This document shows positions 17,786 through 26,957 of a stretch of 64,000 nt of DNA, piece by piece. The notes beneath the pieces were generated by a model. That model searched no databases. It was not told the origin of the DNA and saw only the letters and a list, made by a program, of their open reading frames with translations. The DNA comes from Shinella zoogloeoides (GTDB taxonomy: Bacteria; Pseudomonadota; Alphaproteobacteria; Rhizobiales; Rhizobiaceae). Where the stretch lies: positions 695,501 through 759,500 of the forward strand of contig NZ_CP093528.1 in assembly GCF_022682305.1 (NCBI RefSeq). Reading direction: 5' to 3'. Numbering within the stretch: position 1 is the stretch's first letter; every line of letters starts with the position of its first letter. The position numbers and the translations under genes were made by a program.

Positions 17786-17920
17786 GAGCGGGATCCCGGT
17801 TCGAAGAAAATCGGGGGGAGCTATAGCACGGCGCGGCTCAAAGGGAACCGTGGGGTGGTTGCATTTGGCCGGTGCAGAAAATGAATGGAACAAACCGAGA
17901 ATGTATGCCTATCATCCCCC

Positions 17921-19120
17921 ATGACGATTCTTCTCTCCAACGCCGAGGCCCGGCGTATCTTCCTCGCCCGGCAGGGCCTCGGCGCGCGCCCGGACCGCCT
18001 CCTCGGCAAGGAAGGGCTGCTGCGGCTCATCCACGATATCGGCTTCGTGCAGGTGGATAGCATCGCCACCGTCGAGCGGGCGCATCACCAGATCCTCTTT
18101 TCGCGCAACCAGACTTACCGGCGCGAGCACCTGACGGACCTTCTGGAAAAGGACGGGGAGCTTTTCGAGAACTGGACGCATGACGCCTCGATCATCCCGA
18201 GCACCTTCTTCCGTTACTGGAAGCACCGCTTCCGCCGCGAGGACGAGACGATCATCGAGCGCTGGCGCAAATGGCGCGAGCCGGGCTTCGAGGCGGCCTT
18301 CGAGGAGACCTACCAGCGCATCGTCTCGGGCGGCGCGGTGCTCTCGCGCGATCTCAAGGCGGATGACCACAAGTCCGGCGGCTGGTGGAACTGGCACCCG
18401 AACAAGACGGCGCTGGAATATCTCTGGCGCACCGGCAAGGTCGCCATCGCCCGGCGGGAGAATTTCCAGAAGGTCTACGATCTCGTGGAGCGCGTGCTGC
18501 CGCCGCACCATCACGCGGAGGAGGTGGAGCACGACGCCTTCGTCGACTGGGCCTGCCGCAGCGCGCTGGAGCGCCTCGGCTTCGCCACTCACGGCGAGAT
18601 CGCCGCCTTCTGGGCTCTCGTCTCGCCCGATGAGGCCAAAGCCTGGGTGGAGGCCCATCGCGATGAACTGCGCCCCGTCCTGATCGAGCCTGCGGACGGC
18701 GGCAAGCCGCGCGCCTCCCATGCCTTTGCCGATTTCCCGGCCTGCCTCGGCGATGTGCCCGAGCCGCCGAACCGGCTGCGGGTGCTCTCGCCCTTCGATC
18801 CGCTGATCCGCGATCGCAACCGCACCGAACGGCTCTTCGGCTACTTCTACCGCATCGAGGTCTTCGTGCCGGAACCGAAGCGGCAATATGGCTACTACGT
18901 CTTCCCGCTGCTGGAGGGTGACCGCCTCGTCGGCCGCATCGACATGAAGGCCGACCGCAAGGACGGCACGCTCGACGTCAAGCGCCTCTGGTGGGAGCCG
19001 AAGGTGCGGGCTGCATCGGGACGGCTGGAGAAGCTGGAGGCGGAACTTTCGCGGCTGGCGAAGTTTTCCGGGGTGGACGAGGTGCGGTATCTGGATGGGT
19101 GGCGCGGGGAAGGGGCGTAG
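17921..19120 (+). CDS. YcaQ/AlkZ-like winged-helix DNA glycosylase family protein
   Basis: A 399-residue protein of the HTH_42 family (DUF1006), whose characterised members YcaQ and AlkZ unhook interstrand DNA crosslinks. The catalytic motif for the YcaQ branch, Gln-x-Asp, is present as QVDSI in LIHDIGFVQVDSIATVERAH, followed by tandem winged-helix segments. ATG 17921 begins MTILLSNAEARRIFLARQ, which fits the family start, but no clear Shine-Dalgarno sequence is visible, so a start at 17885 remains possible. It is divergent from bioM and convergent with the membrane protein gene, with a repeat between. Confidence 0.85.
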   Translation: MTILLSNAEARRIFLARQGLGARPDRLLGKEGLLRLIHDIGFVQVDSIATVERAHHQILFSRNQTYRREHLTDLLEKDGELFENWTHDASIIPSTFFRYWKHRFRREDETIIERWRKWREPGFEAAFEETYQRIVSGGAVLSRDLKADDHKSGGWWNWHPNKTALEYLWRTGKVAIARRENFQKVYDLVERVLPPHHHAEEVEHDAFVDWACRSALERLGFATHGEIAAFWALVSPDEAKAWVEAHRDELRPVLIEPADGGKPRASHAFADFPACLGDVPEPPNRLRVLSPFDPLIRDRNRTERLFGYFYRIEVFVPEPKRQYGYYVFPLLEGDRLVGRIDMKADRKDGTLDVKRLWWEPKVRAASGRLEKLEAELSRLAKFSGVDEVRYLDGWRGEGA

Positions 19121-19123
19121 GCG

Positions 19124-19280
19124 CCCCTCATCCGCCTGCCGGCACCTTCTCCCCGCAAGCGGGGCGAAGGGATATGCCGAACCGGTTTCCAAACAATGCG
19201 CCGGCGCTTTAGAATGGGACAGTGCCACAAATCCCTTCTCCCCGCTTGCGGGGAGAAGGTCGCGGCAGCGGGATGAGGGG
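19124..19280. repeat. Palindromic intergenic repeat, family A, copy 2
   Basis: The left arm (19124-19170) starts CCCCTCATCCGCCTGCCGGC and the right arm (19233-19280) ends GCAGCGGGATGAGGGG; together they form one large inverted repeat with a roughly 60-bp centre, and each arm holds its own TTCTCCCCGC/GCGGGGAGAA hairpin. It fills nearly all of the space between two convergent genes and may act as a bidirectional terminator. Confidence 0.8.
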
Positions 19281-19283
19281 CGG

Positions 19284-20243
19284 CTATGCCGTCACCGGCC
19301 GCCCGCCAAAAGCCCCGCGCGCATTTTCCGTCAGCGACCGGAATGTGTCCGAAGCCCCGGTCAGCTTGGCGTCCCAGTCCGGGTCCGGCACCTGGCCGCG
19401 GATCGTGTCGAAATAGACGGCCATCAGCGCAGCGATGGCGAAAGGCTCCAGCACGGCGGCCTTGAAGGCCAAGGCGAACACGATGGCGACGACGAAGCTG
19501 AGGCCGGCGATCTCGCCGGGGAAGGCGTAGAGGATCGCGGCGGCGGGCGCCAGCGCCAGCACGAAGACGAGGATGGAGAGGATCCACAGGAAGACGGAGA
19601 GCCAGACGGCGTTCTTCACCATCTTCATGCCGTTCTGTGCGTAGAGCACGAGGCCGCGCCGCGCGCTTTCCCAGGCATTGTCGCTGTTCGTGCGGATGTT
19701 GTAGCCGAGGATGATCTCGTCGACATAGGTCAGCGACAGGCGGATGACGGTGTTGGCGAAGCGCGCGATGCCGTCGAGGCCGGGGATCGGCAGGAAGGCG
19801 GCGATGCCGCCGATAAGCCCCGTGATGACGGCGACCACGCCCTTGATGAGCTGGTCGAGCGCGAAGAGCGCATTCGCCTCGCCGAAGCGCGCGGCGACGA
19901 CCTCGCGGCCATAGGCGACCTGTCCCTTCCCGTCCGGCAGGGCCTCGCCGTCGATCAGCTTGACGATGACGGCGATATGCGCGGCCTTGACCATGTAGAG
20001 CAGCCATTCGCGCGCCCAGTAGACCGCGACGCCGACGAAGCCCATGCCGAAGATGCCGCCCCAGATGGCGAAGGATTCCGGGCTGTCGCTGAGCGAGCCG
20101 ACGCCGTAGCCGATGCCGGCCCCGGTGCCGGAGGCGAGGATGAAGGCGAGCGTGATGACGAAATAGATCGCCATGCGCGTCAGGATGAACGGCATCGTCC
20201 GTGCGAGGATGCCGATGGTTCTGCCGATGCTGAAATCCCACAT
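19284..20243 (-). CDS. Conserved multi-pass membrane protein
   Basis: A 319-residue inner-membrane protein with about six hydrophobic segments, including ILTRMAIYFVITLAFILASG near the N-terminus, a helical pair around AFLPIPGLDGIARFANTVIR, and two long helices near 230-280. The family is widespread in Rhizobiales but has no assigned function. The MWDFSIGRTIG start at 20243 is chosen because GGGGGCGTGAC lies just upstream; a start eight codons earlier (20267) is possible. It lies downstream of ribB on the same strand with an 87 bp gap. Confidence 0.8.
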   Translation of the reverse strand: MWDFSIGRTIGILARTMPFILTRMAIYFVITLAFILASGTGAGIGYGVGSLSDSPESFAIWGGIFGMGFVGVAVYWAREWLLYMVKAAHIAVIVKLIDGEALPDGKGQVAYGREVVAARFGEANALFALDQLIKGVVAVITGLIGGIAAFLPIPGLDGIARFANTVIRLSLTYVDEIILGYNIRTNSDNAWESARRGLVLYAQNGMKMVKNAVWLSVFLWILSILVFVLALAPAAAILYAFPGEIAGLSFVVAIVFALAFKAAVLEPFAIAALMAVYFDTIRGQVPDPDWDAKLTGASDTFRSLTENARGAFGGRPVTA

Positions 20244-20330
20244 GCCGTCACGCCCCCCAAAAAGCATGATAGAAAAATCCCGCAACCGCGAGACGTTTCA
20301 CGGATGCGGGATATTCGGCGCGGCCGGAAT

Positions 20331-21431
20331 TCAGCAGAGGTCGGTGGCGCTGATCTCGATGCCGAAGCCTTCGAGGCCGACATAGTGGCGCTCGCGCGAG
20401 GCCATCAGGCGGATCGAGGCGATGCCGAGGTCCTTCAGGATCTGTGCGCCGAGGCCGATTTCCAGCCATTCGCTTTCGCGCGCCTGCGCCTCGTCGTGAC
20501 CCTCGCGGTCGTGCATGGCCTTGCGGGCGGTGGAGGACTGGCCGACGCCGACCGAACCCTCGCGCAGATAGACGATAACGCCGCGGCCTTGCTCGGCGAT
20601 GCGCTTCATGATGCCGTCGATCTGCCGGCCCGCGCCGAAGACGTCGCCGCCGACATTTTCGAGATGCAGGCGCACCGGAATGTCGACGCCGTCGCGGATG
20701 TCGCCGAAGACGACGGCGAGATGCTGCATCGGATCCCAGGGGAGCGTGTAGGTGAGGGCCTTCGCCTTGCCGTAGGGCGTGTCGATGTCGAAGCTGCCGA
20801 CCTGCTCGATCAGCGTTTCCTTGCGCTGGCGATAGGCGATGAGATCGGCGACGGAGACCTGCTTGAGGCCGTTCTTTTCCGCGAAGGCGGCGACCTGCGG
20901 GCCGCGCATCACGGTGCCGTCGTCGTTGACGAGCTCGCTGATCACGCCGATCGGCGGCAGGCTGGCGAGCTTGCAGAGATCGACGGCCGCTTCCGTATGG
21001 CCGGAGCGCATCAGCACCCCGCCCTCGCGGGCGACGAGCGGGAAGATATGGCCGGGACGGACGAAATCCGTCGGGCCGACATTGGGGTTCGCAAGGTTGC
21101 GCACCGTCAGCGTGCGGTCGTCGGCGGAAATGCCCGTCGTCGTGCCGTGCTTGAAGTCGACGGAGACGGTGAAGGCGGTGGTGTGCGCCGAATCGTTCTC
21201 CGCAACCATGGCGTTGAGGTTGAGGCGCTTGGCTTCCTCGCGCGGCATGGGCGTGCAGACGATGCCGGAGGTGTGACGCACGATGAAGGCCATCTTTTCC
21301 GGCGTGCAGTGCACGGCGGCGACGATGAGGTCCCCTTCGTTCTCGCGGCCGTCGTCATCCATGACGACGACGATCTCGCCGGCCTCGAAGGCGCGGATGG
21401 CGTCAACGACGCGTTTCTGGTCATAGCTCAT
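20331..21431 (-). CDS. ribB: 3,4-dihydroxy-2-butanone 4-phosphate synthase with degenerate GTP cyclohydrolase II domain
   Basis: This 366-residue fusion has an intact RibB half (about 1-205: VVMDDDGRENEGDLIVAA acidic loop, MRSGHTEAAVDLCKLA), which converts ribulose 5-phosphate to the four-carbon riboflavin precursor. The RibA-like half (206-366) keeps the general shape, but the three zinc cysteines of GTP cyclohydrolase II (SEC...CDC) are replaced (HLENVGGDVFGAGRQID near 256-272), so it should not open GTP. This layout corresponds to the RibBX variant known in Proteobacteria. No FMN riboswitch fits in the 26 bp to aroC. Confidence 0.93.
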   Translation of the reverse strand: MSYDQKRVVDAIRAFEAGEIVVVMDDDGRENEGDLIVAAVHCTPEKMAFIVRHTSGIVCTPMPREEAKRLNLNAMVAENDSAHTTAFTVSVDFKHGTTTGISADDRTLTVRNLANPNVGPTDFVRPGHIFPLVAREGGVLMRSGHTEAAVDLCKLASLPPIGVISELVNDDGTVMRGPQVAAFAEKNGLKQVSVADLIAYRQRKETLIEQVGSFDIDTPYGKAKALTYTLPWDPMQHLAVVFGDIRDGVDIPVRLHLENVGGDVFGAGRQIDGIMKRIAEQGRGVIVYLREGSVGVGQSSTARKAMHDREGHDEAQARESEWLEIGLGAQILKDLGIASIRLMASRERHYVGLEGFGIEISATDLC

Positions 21432-21457
21432 CGCAAGGTCCTCTTTCAGGCGGCCAA

Positions 21458-22555
21458 TTATTTCAAGCGGCCGGTCTGGCCGCGATCTCGCAGATAGTGG
21501 TCGGCAATGGCGCAGGCGACCATCGCCTCGCCGATCGGCACGGCGCGGATGCCCACGCACGGATCGTGCCGGCCCTTGGTGCGCACGTCGACATTGTTGC
21601 CGTCGGCATCGATGGAGCGGCGCTCGGTGAGGATCGAGGAGGTCGGCTTGATGGCGAAGCGCGCGACCACCGGCTGGCCGGTGGAGATGCCGCCGAGGAT
21701 GCCGCCCGCATGGTTGGACAGGAAGATCGGGTTGCCGTCGTTGCCCATGCGCATCTCGTCGGCGTTCTCTTCGCCGGTGAGTTCGGCCGAGGCGAAGCCC
21801 TCGCCGATCTCCACGCCCTTGACGGCGTTGATCGACATGAGGAGCGAGGCGATGTCCTGGTCGAGCTTGCCGTAGATCGGCGCGCCGATGCCGGCGGGCA
21901 CGCCCTCGGCGACGACCTCGACGACCGCGCCGATGGAGGAGCCGGCCTTGCGGATACCGTCGAGATACTCTTCCCAGACCGGCACGATGGCGGGATCGGG
22001 CGCGAAGAACGGATTGTCGGTCACCGTATCCCAGTCCCAGTTGCGGCGGTCGATCTTGTGCTTGCCGATCTGCACCAGCGCGGCGCGGACGGTCAGCCCC
22101 GGCACGACCTTGCGGGCAAGCCCGCCGGCGGCGACGCGCGCGGCCGTCTCGCGGGCGGAGGAGCGTCCGCCGCCGCGATAGTCGCGGATGCCGTATTTGA
22201 CGTCATAGGTATAGTCGGCATGGCCCGGGCGATAGCGGCGGGCGATCTCGCCATAGTCCTTGGAGCGCTGGTCGGTGTTCTCGATCAGCATGGAGACGGG
22301 CGTGCCGGTGGTGATCATCGTCTCGCCGTCCTCGTCCAGCATCACGCCGGAGAGCACTTTCACAAGGTCGTCCTCGCGCCGCTGGGTGACGAAACGCGAC
22401 TGGCCGGGCTTGCGCTTGTCGAGCCAGGCCTGGATTTCGGGCAGCGTGAAGCGGATGCCGGGCGGGCAGCCGTCCACCACGCAGCCGAGCGCCGGCCCAT
22501 GGCTTTCGCCCCAGGTGGTGACGCGGAAAAGATGACCGAAAGTGTTGTGCGACAT
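21458..22555 (-). CDS. aroC: Chorismate synthase
   Basis: This 365-residue enzyme converts EPSP to chorismate with reduced FMN, the last step of the shikimate pathway. All three family signatures are visible: [18 protein letters not shown], the arginine-rich [18 protein letters not shown], and the C-terminal [19 protein letters not shown]. The length is normal. It lies 26 bp upstream of ribB on the same strand, so the two probably share a transcript. fabI and the histidine phosphatase follow the same direction farther along. Confidence 0.97.
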   Translation of the reverse strand: MSHNTFGHLFRVTTWGESHGPALGCVVDGCPPGIRFTLPEIQAWLDKRKPGQSRFVTQRREDDLVKVLSGVMLDEDGETMITTGTPVSMLIENTDQRSKDYGEIARRYRPGHADYTYDVKYGIRDYRGGGRSSARETAARVAAGGLARKVVPGLTVRAALVQIGKHKIDRRNWDWDTVTDNPFFAPDPAIVPVWEEYLDGIRKAGSSIGAVVEVVAEGVPAGIGAPIYGKLDQDIASLLMSINAVKGVEIGEGFASAELTGEENADEMRMGNDGNPIFLSNHAGGILGGISTGQPVVARFAIKPTSSILTERRSIDADGNNVDVRTKGRHDPCVGIRAVPIGEAMVACAIADHYLRDRGQTGRLK

Positions 22556-22654
22556 GAGCGGAACCGGACCCGGTGGAAAGTTTGTCCCCTATTAGTGGAA
22601 AAATGCGGGAAGGGACAAGGGATTCGCGCTTGCGATATCGCGATGCGGCAGATC

Positions 22655-22682
22655 GCCCCTTATCCGGCAGGGGATGAGGGGC
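22655..22682. terminator. Inverted repeat between EAL gene and aroC
   Basis: GCCCCTTATCC pairs with GGATGAGGGGC (one mismatch) around a GGCAGG loop. It lies 12 bp past the end of the CHASE/GGDEF/EAL gene on the minus strand. No T-run follows. It may act as a terminator or be a trimmed relative of repeat family A, with which it shares GATGAGGGGC. Confidence 0.45.
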
Positions 22683-22693
22683 AGGCTCGACGG

Positions 22694-25600
22694 CTATGAA
22701 GCGATCTGCCACCGCATCTCCCGCCCGAAGGCGAGGAACGCCTCCCGCGAGAGCGGCCTGGCGAAGGCATAGCCTTGCAGGAGATCGCAGCCGAGCCGGT
22801 GCAGCATGTCGGCATGCTCCATCGTCTCCACGCCCTCCGCCACGATCTCGATGCCGAGCGAGCGGCCGATCTCGATGATCGAGCGCACCAGCGCCTGCTC
22901 GTTGTGCGAGGAGAGGATGGGCGCGACGAGCTGGCGGTCGATCTTCAGCCGCTTGGGCTTGAGCTTCAGCAGGCTGACGATGGAGGTGTGGCCGGTGCCG
23001 AAATCGTCGATCTCGATATCGATGCCGAGCGCCTTGATGTGCTCCAGATTGGCCAGAACCACGTCGTCGCTCTCGTCGAGGAAGATCGATTCCACCAGCT
23101 CGAAGGCCACCTGGCCCGGCTGGATGGAAAGGCCGGTGAGGCTGTCGATCAGGCTCTCGTCGCGAAGGCGCCGCGCGGAGACGTTGACCGAGATCTTCGG
23201 CATGATCAGGCCTTGCGCCGCCCAGCGCGCGCAGTCGATGAGCGCCTTTTCGAGCACGATGCGGTCGAGCGTCGCCATGACGTTGAGGTCTTCGGCGATC
23301 TTGAGGAAACGGTCGGGCGTCAGCAGCCCGTCGCGCGGATGGTTCCAGCGGATCAGCGCCTCCGCGCCGGCGAGCCTCAGCGTGCCGGCCTCGACCTGCG
23401 GCTGGTAGTAAGGCACGAACTCGTTGTTCTCGATGCCGGCCAGGATGTCGTCGGCAATGCGCTTGTTCGAGATGATCTCGGCCTGCAGCGCCTCGGTGAA
23501 GAATTCGTGCCGATTCCGCCCCTGCGCCTTGGCGCGGTAGAGCGCGATGTCGGCGTTGACGAGTAGCCGCGCGGTATCGACCGACAGGCCCTCGGCGAGC
23601 GCGACGCCGATGCTGACGCCGAAGCGGCACAGGTGCCCCTCATATTCGATGGGCTGCTGCATCTGCGTGATGATACGGCGGGCGAGGGTCGCGAGATAGG
23701 TCTGGTCGGCGGTGTCCGTCACCACGATGACGAATTCGTCGCCGCCGATGCGGGCCACGAGGTCGCCCTTGCGCGTGGAGGCGCGCAGCACCTGCGAGGC
23801 GTGCACCAGCAGCGCGTCGCCGGCGGCGTGGCCGAGCGTGTCGTTGATCTGCTTGAAGCGGTCGAGGTCGATATGGAGGATGGCGACCCGCGCCGGCGTT
23901 CTGGTGCTGCGTTCGGCAATGCCCGTCAGCTCGTCGTCGAGCTTGCGGCGGTTGCCCAGCCCGGTCAGCGGATCGTGCAGCGCGTTGTGCTCGATGCGGT
24001 CCTTGGCCTGCTCCAGCTCGGCATTCTTGGCGTCCGCCTGCTCCTTCGCCGTCTTCAGGTGTTCCTTGAGCAGCACGTCGCCGGTCACGTCGAAGGCGAG
24101 GCCGATGAGCTTGCGGCCGCCGTCCGGGCTGTGCTGGATCTTGCCGACGGAGCGCACATGGCGGGCCTCTCCGGTTGGCAGCAGGATCCGCGCCTCGTGC
24201 ACATAGGGCAGGTCCTGCTCTATGCAGTGTCCGACATTCTCGATGATGGTCGGCCGGTCTTCCGGATGGATAGCCCCGAGCCACCGCTCCCGCGTGACGA
24301 TTCCGTCCGAATAGGCAAGACCGTAGAGCTGGTGCATGCGCTCGTCCCAGAGCGTCACCCCGGTGATGAGATCGGCCTCCCAGAGGCCGCACTGGTAGGA
24401 ATCGAGCGCGAGGTCGAGGCGCCGGGTCAGCGTGGCAAGCTCGGCGTTCTGTATCTCGGCATGTTCCTTGGCGCTGGTCAGCGCCTGGTTGAGCATCACG
24501 TCCTCGGTCACGTCCCAGCTTATGCCGGTCAGCTTTTCCTCGCCGTTCGGGCCGGTCAGGCGCGAGCCGACATTGCGGATATAGTGCCAGCTCCCGTCGG
24601 GCATGAGGATGCGATATTGCGACTTGTAATCGCTGCCGCCCGCGCGGATCACGTCCATCTCGGCCTTGGCGACCGCGACGTCGTCCGGATGCAGCACGGA
24701 GCGCCATTGCTGGTCGTTCGGCGTCTGGCCCTCCGGGAAGCCGTGCAGGCGATGCATCTGGCTGTCCCAGTTGCGCGTGCCGGTCGCAAGCTCGACCTCC
24801 CAGATGCCGATCTTGGAGGCGTCGAGCGCGATGTCGAGGCGCTGCGACAGGGACTGGACCTGCCGTTCGCGGGCGCGCAGGCGGGCGATGTTGCGCTGGC
24901 GCTCGTTGACGAGACCGCCGGTCAGGAAGATGGGCACGATGATGACGAGCGCGGCGGCGAGCACGATCAGGCGGATCTGCGTGCGGTTTTCAGGCGGATG
25001 ATACCAGCCCCGGGTGGGCACCGCGGCCATCTCCCAGCGCCCGCCGGGAAAATCGAGGAGCTGGATCACCGGCTCGTTCTCGAAAACCGCCGCCTCGCCG
25101 AAGAACGGGTCGACGACATTGTCCGGTACGGAGACGTCGCGGATGGCGATCTCGATATCGGCGATGTGCTGCGGCGTGCCGTGTTGGGGCCGGTGGTCGG
25201 GGTCGATCAGGCCGGCATCGGTGAACAGCCTGCGCTCATCGATCAGCCCGTCGACATAGCCCCAGAAATAGTGCCGTGCGTCGACATTGGTGAAGACCGG
25301 CATGAACAGGTTGAAGCCGCGCCCGCCCTTGGCGAATTCGATCGGGCCGAACATCAGGGGACGCCCGCGCGAGCGGTCGGTCTGTGCGGCGCGCTTGAAG
25401 GAAGGGAAGCGGTTGAAATCGGTGCCGATGTGGCGGTCGCCGTTGCGGGGGAAGGCCTGGCTCACCTTGCCGCCGGGCGCCACGCCGATGCGGCGGAAAT
25501 GGGCGTTCTGCAACAGGAGCTTGCGGGCGAAGGTGTCGAATTGCCGCGCGGCCTGGTCCGGGGCCATCGCGAACATGTTGGCGACGCTCCGCAGGGCCGC

Positions 25601-25822
25601 CACATTGCCGTTGACCTCGTTCTGCAGCCGGGCCGCGGCCAGCGTGAGGTCTCCCGAGACGTGGCCCTGCAGCTCCGTGCGGTAGAGGCTCTCGTTCTGC
25701 CGCTCGTAGAGCACGCCGGCCGCGAGGATGACGCAGCCGGCAATCGTCGCTGGAAGCAGCGACGGTCGCGCCCATTCTGCGAAGGACGCCAGACGGCGGC
25801 GTATTGCGGCTTGCACGGACAA
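22694..25822 (-). CDS. CHASE-PAS-GGDEF-EAL membrane signalling protein
   Basis: This 1042-residue c-di-GMP protein has a membrane helix at about 21-40, a periplasmic CHASE-type sensor (about 60-280, with GRPLMFGPIEFAKGGRGFNL), a second helix (about 283-305), two PAS/PAC units (about 325-450 and 460-585), GGDEF (about 610-775) and EAL (about 790-1035). The cyclase site is intact (RIGGDEFVIV near 690), with an inhibitory-site RKGD five residues before it. The phosphodiesterase side keeps AEALIRW, the NVSARRL motif and IDDFGTGHTS. Both activities look possible. The start is a TTG at 25822; a GTG two codons later is an alternative. No neighbour suggests the signal. Confidence 0.93.
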   Translation of the reverse strand: MSVQAAIRRRLASFAEWARPSLLPATIAGCVILAAGVLYERQNESLYRTELQGHVSGDLTLAAARLQNEVNGNVAALRSVANMFAMAPDQAARQFDTFARKLLLQNAHFRRIGVAPGGKVSQAFPRNGDRHIGTDFNRFPSFKRAAQTDRSRGRPLMFGPIEFAKGGRGFNLFMPVFTNVDARHYFWGYVDGLIDERRLFTDAGLIDPDHRPQHGTPQHIADIEIAIRDVSVPDNVVDPFFGEAAVFENEPVIQLLDFPGGRWEMAAVPTRGWYHPPENRTQIRLIVLAAALVIIVPIFLTGGLVNERQRNIARLRARERQVQSLSQRLDIALDASKIGIWEVELATGTRNWDSQMHRLHGFPEGQTPNDQQWRSVLHPDDVAVAKAEMDVIRAGGSDYKSQYRILMPDGSWHYIRNVGSRLTGPNGEEKLTGISWDVTEDVMLNQALTSAKEHAEIQNAELATLTRRLDLALDSYQCGLWEADLITGVTLWDERMHQLYGLAYSDGIVTRERWLGAIHPEDRPTIIENVGHCIEQDLPYVHEARILLPTGEARHVRSVGKIQHSPDGGRKLIGLAFDVTGDVLLKEHLKTAKEQADAKNAELEQAKDRIEHNALHDPLTGLGNRRKLDDELTGIAERSTRTPARVAILHIDLDRFKQINDTLGHAAGDALLVHASQVLRASTRKGDLVARIGGDEFVIVVTDTADQTYLATLARRIITQMQQPIEYEGHLCRFGVSIGVALAEGLSVDTARLLVNADIALYRAKAQGRNRHEFFTEALQAEIISNKRIADDILAGIENNEFVPYYQPQVEAGTLRLAGAEALIRWNHPRDGLLTPDRFLKIAEDLNVMATLDRIVLEKALIDCARWAAQGLIMPKISVNVSARRLRDESLIDSLTGLSIQPGQVAFELVESIFLDESDDVVLANLEHIKALGIDIEIDDFGTGHTSIVSLLKLKPKRLKIDRQLVAPILSSHNEQALVRSIIEIGRSLGIEIVAEGVETMEHADMLHRLGCDLLQGYAFARPLSREAFLAFGREMRWQIAS

Positions 25823-26088
25823 GAAGGAAGGTCCCCGGTTGTAGCGGAACGGTACGGGGTGCTTCCTTAAAATTGCATTTATAAGCGACTGAAATACTTG
25901 TGCTTATGGCGCCGATCCCCGCCATGCGCGCGACAATCCGGGGGATGATGTCGGCCCATGCCTTGATTCAGGGGGGCTTTGCGTCCATCCATTCCACTCT
26001 TCATCGCGCGACGGGCGAATTTCGCCATATTTGGGGGGCATCTGACATGGCCAGCAAAAAGACTGATTCATTCCCAGGGGTTCGCAAG

Positions 26089-26349
26089 ATGCGGTTGCTC
26101 ATCGCTGCACTGATGGCCACGGCTGTCTTCCTTTCGCCGCTCGCCGCCTCCGCCGAAAGCGCGGATGTCGAGGCCGTGATCACCAATGTCGACACGACCA
26201 ATCTCAGCCTCTCGCTCGATGACGGCAAAAAGTATCAGGCGCCGGAGGAATTCAACTTCGAAGGCCTGGAGCCGGGCGTGAAGGTGCTGGTCTTCTATAC
26301 CGAAGTCGATGGCAAGCGCGTCATCAACGACCTCGAAGTTCTCCAGTAG
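26089..26349 (+). CDS. DUF1344 exported small protein
   Basis: This 86-residue protein has a signal peptide (MRLLIAALMATAVFLSPLAA, cleavage near ASAES) and one small beta-rich domain: VEAVITNVDTTNLSLSLDDG, YQAPEEFNFEGLEPGVKVLV and a closing FYTEVDGKRVINDLEVLQ. The family is common in rhizobia and of unknown function. A longer start at 26047 (MASKKTDSF) follows a run of Gs and would add 14 residues before the same signal peptide. It is convergent with the histidine phosphatase, 7 bp apart. Confidence 0.8.
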   Translation: MRLLIAALMATAVFLSPLAASAESADVEAVITNVDTTNLSLSLDDGKKYQAPEEFNFEGLEPGVKVLVFYTEVDGKRVINDLEVLQ

Positions 26350-26356
26350 AAATCTC

Positions 26357-26938
26357 TCAGAGCCAGTGCATGCCGGTTCCGTCCAGCCGCAGGATACGAT
26401 CCTGGTGGATCGGCGTGTTGGCCGCCTCTTCCTCGTCCATGCCATTCAGCCGGAAGGCCGCGCGGAACACGCCGCCATGGCTGACGCAGACCGTCGGGCG
26501 CGTCGTGTCGCGAAGGAACGAGCCGATACGCCAGCAGAGAATCTCGTAGCTTTCGGCGGCCTCGCCCGGCGGGATGAAGTTCCACTTGGCCTGGGCGCGC
26601 TCTTCCACGCGTTCGGGCGTCTCCGCCTTGAGTTCCGCGAGCGTATGGCCTTCCCAGTCGCCGAAGGAGACTTCGACGAGGCGTGGGTCGGTGCGGTAGG
26701 CAAGGGGAGGAAGGCCCATGGCGCGGCGCAGGATTTCCATCGTCTCGCGCGTGCGCCCGAGCGGGCTTGCCACGAAATCGAAGCCGGAAACCGTGTCGCC
26801 GAGCACGCCCTTGAGGGCGTGGCCGTTGCCGGCCGCCTGGCGGCGGCCGGTGTCGTTCAGCGGGATATCCTTCTGGCCCTGCAGCCTGCCCTCTGCATTC
26901 CACGCGGTCTGGCCGTGTCGGATCATGTAGATGAGCAA
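26357..26938 (-). CDS. Histidine phosphatase (phosphoglycerate-mutase-like)
   Basis: A 193-residue acid-histidine phosphatase/mutase. The catalytic histidine is in MIRHGQTAWN, a second conserved Arg lies in SPLGRTRETM, the acidic residue is in RLVEVSFGDWEGHT, and the second catalytic His is in CVSHGGVFRA. Substrates in this family range from phosphoglycerate to cobalamin intermediates and cannot be chosen here. The start TTG 26938 has AGGGA seven bases upstream; an ATG four codons later is possible. It lies 19 bp after fabI on the same strand. Confidence 0.88.
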   Translation of the reverse strand: MLIYMIRHGQTAWNAEGRLQGQKDIPLNDTGRRQAAGNGHALKGVLGDTVSGFDFVASPLGRTRETMEILRRAMGLPPLAYRTDPRLVEVSFGDWEGHTLAELKAETPERVEERAQAKWNFIPPGEAAESYEILCWRIGSFLRDTTRPTVCVSHGGVFRAAFRLNGMDEEEAANTPIHQDRILRLDGTGMHWL

Positions 26939-26957
26939 GGCGGGTCCCTGAAGTTCG

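Noticed and set aside
17786..17920. BioR operator (TTATMKATAA type) for bioMNY
   Set aside because: I looked for the motif between bioM and the divergent YcaQ-like gene. Only a short GCTATAGC palindrome is there, which does not match.
20180..21431. FMN riboswitch for ribB
   Set aside because: The gap between aroC and ribB is only 26 bp and no RFN-type conserved segments are seen around the start.
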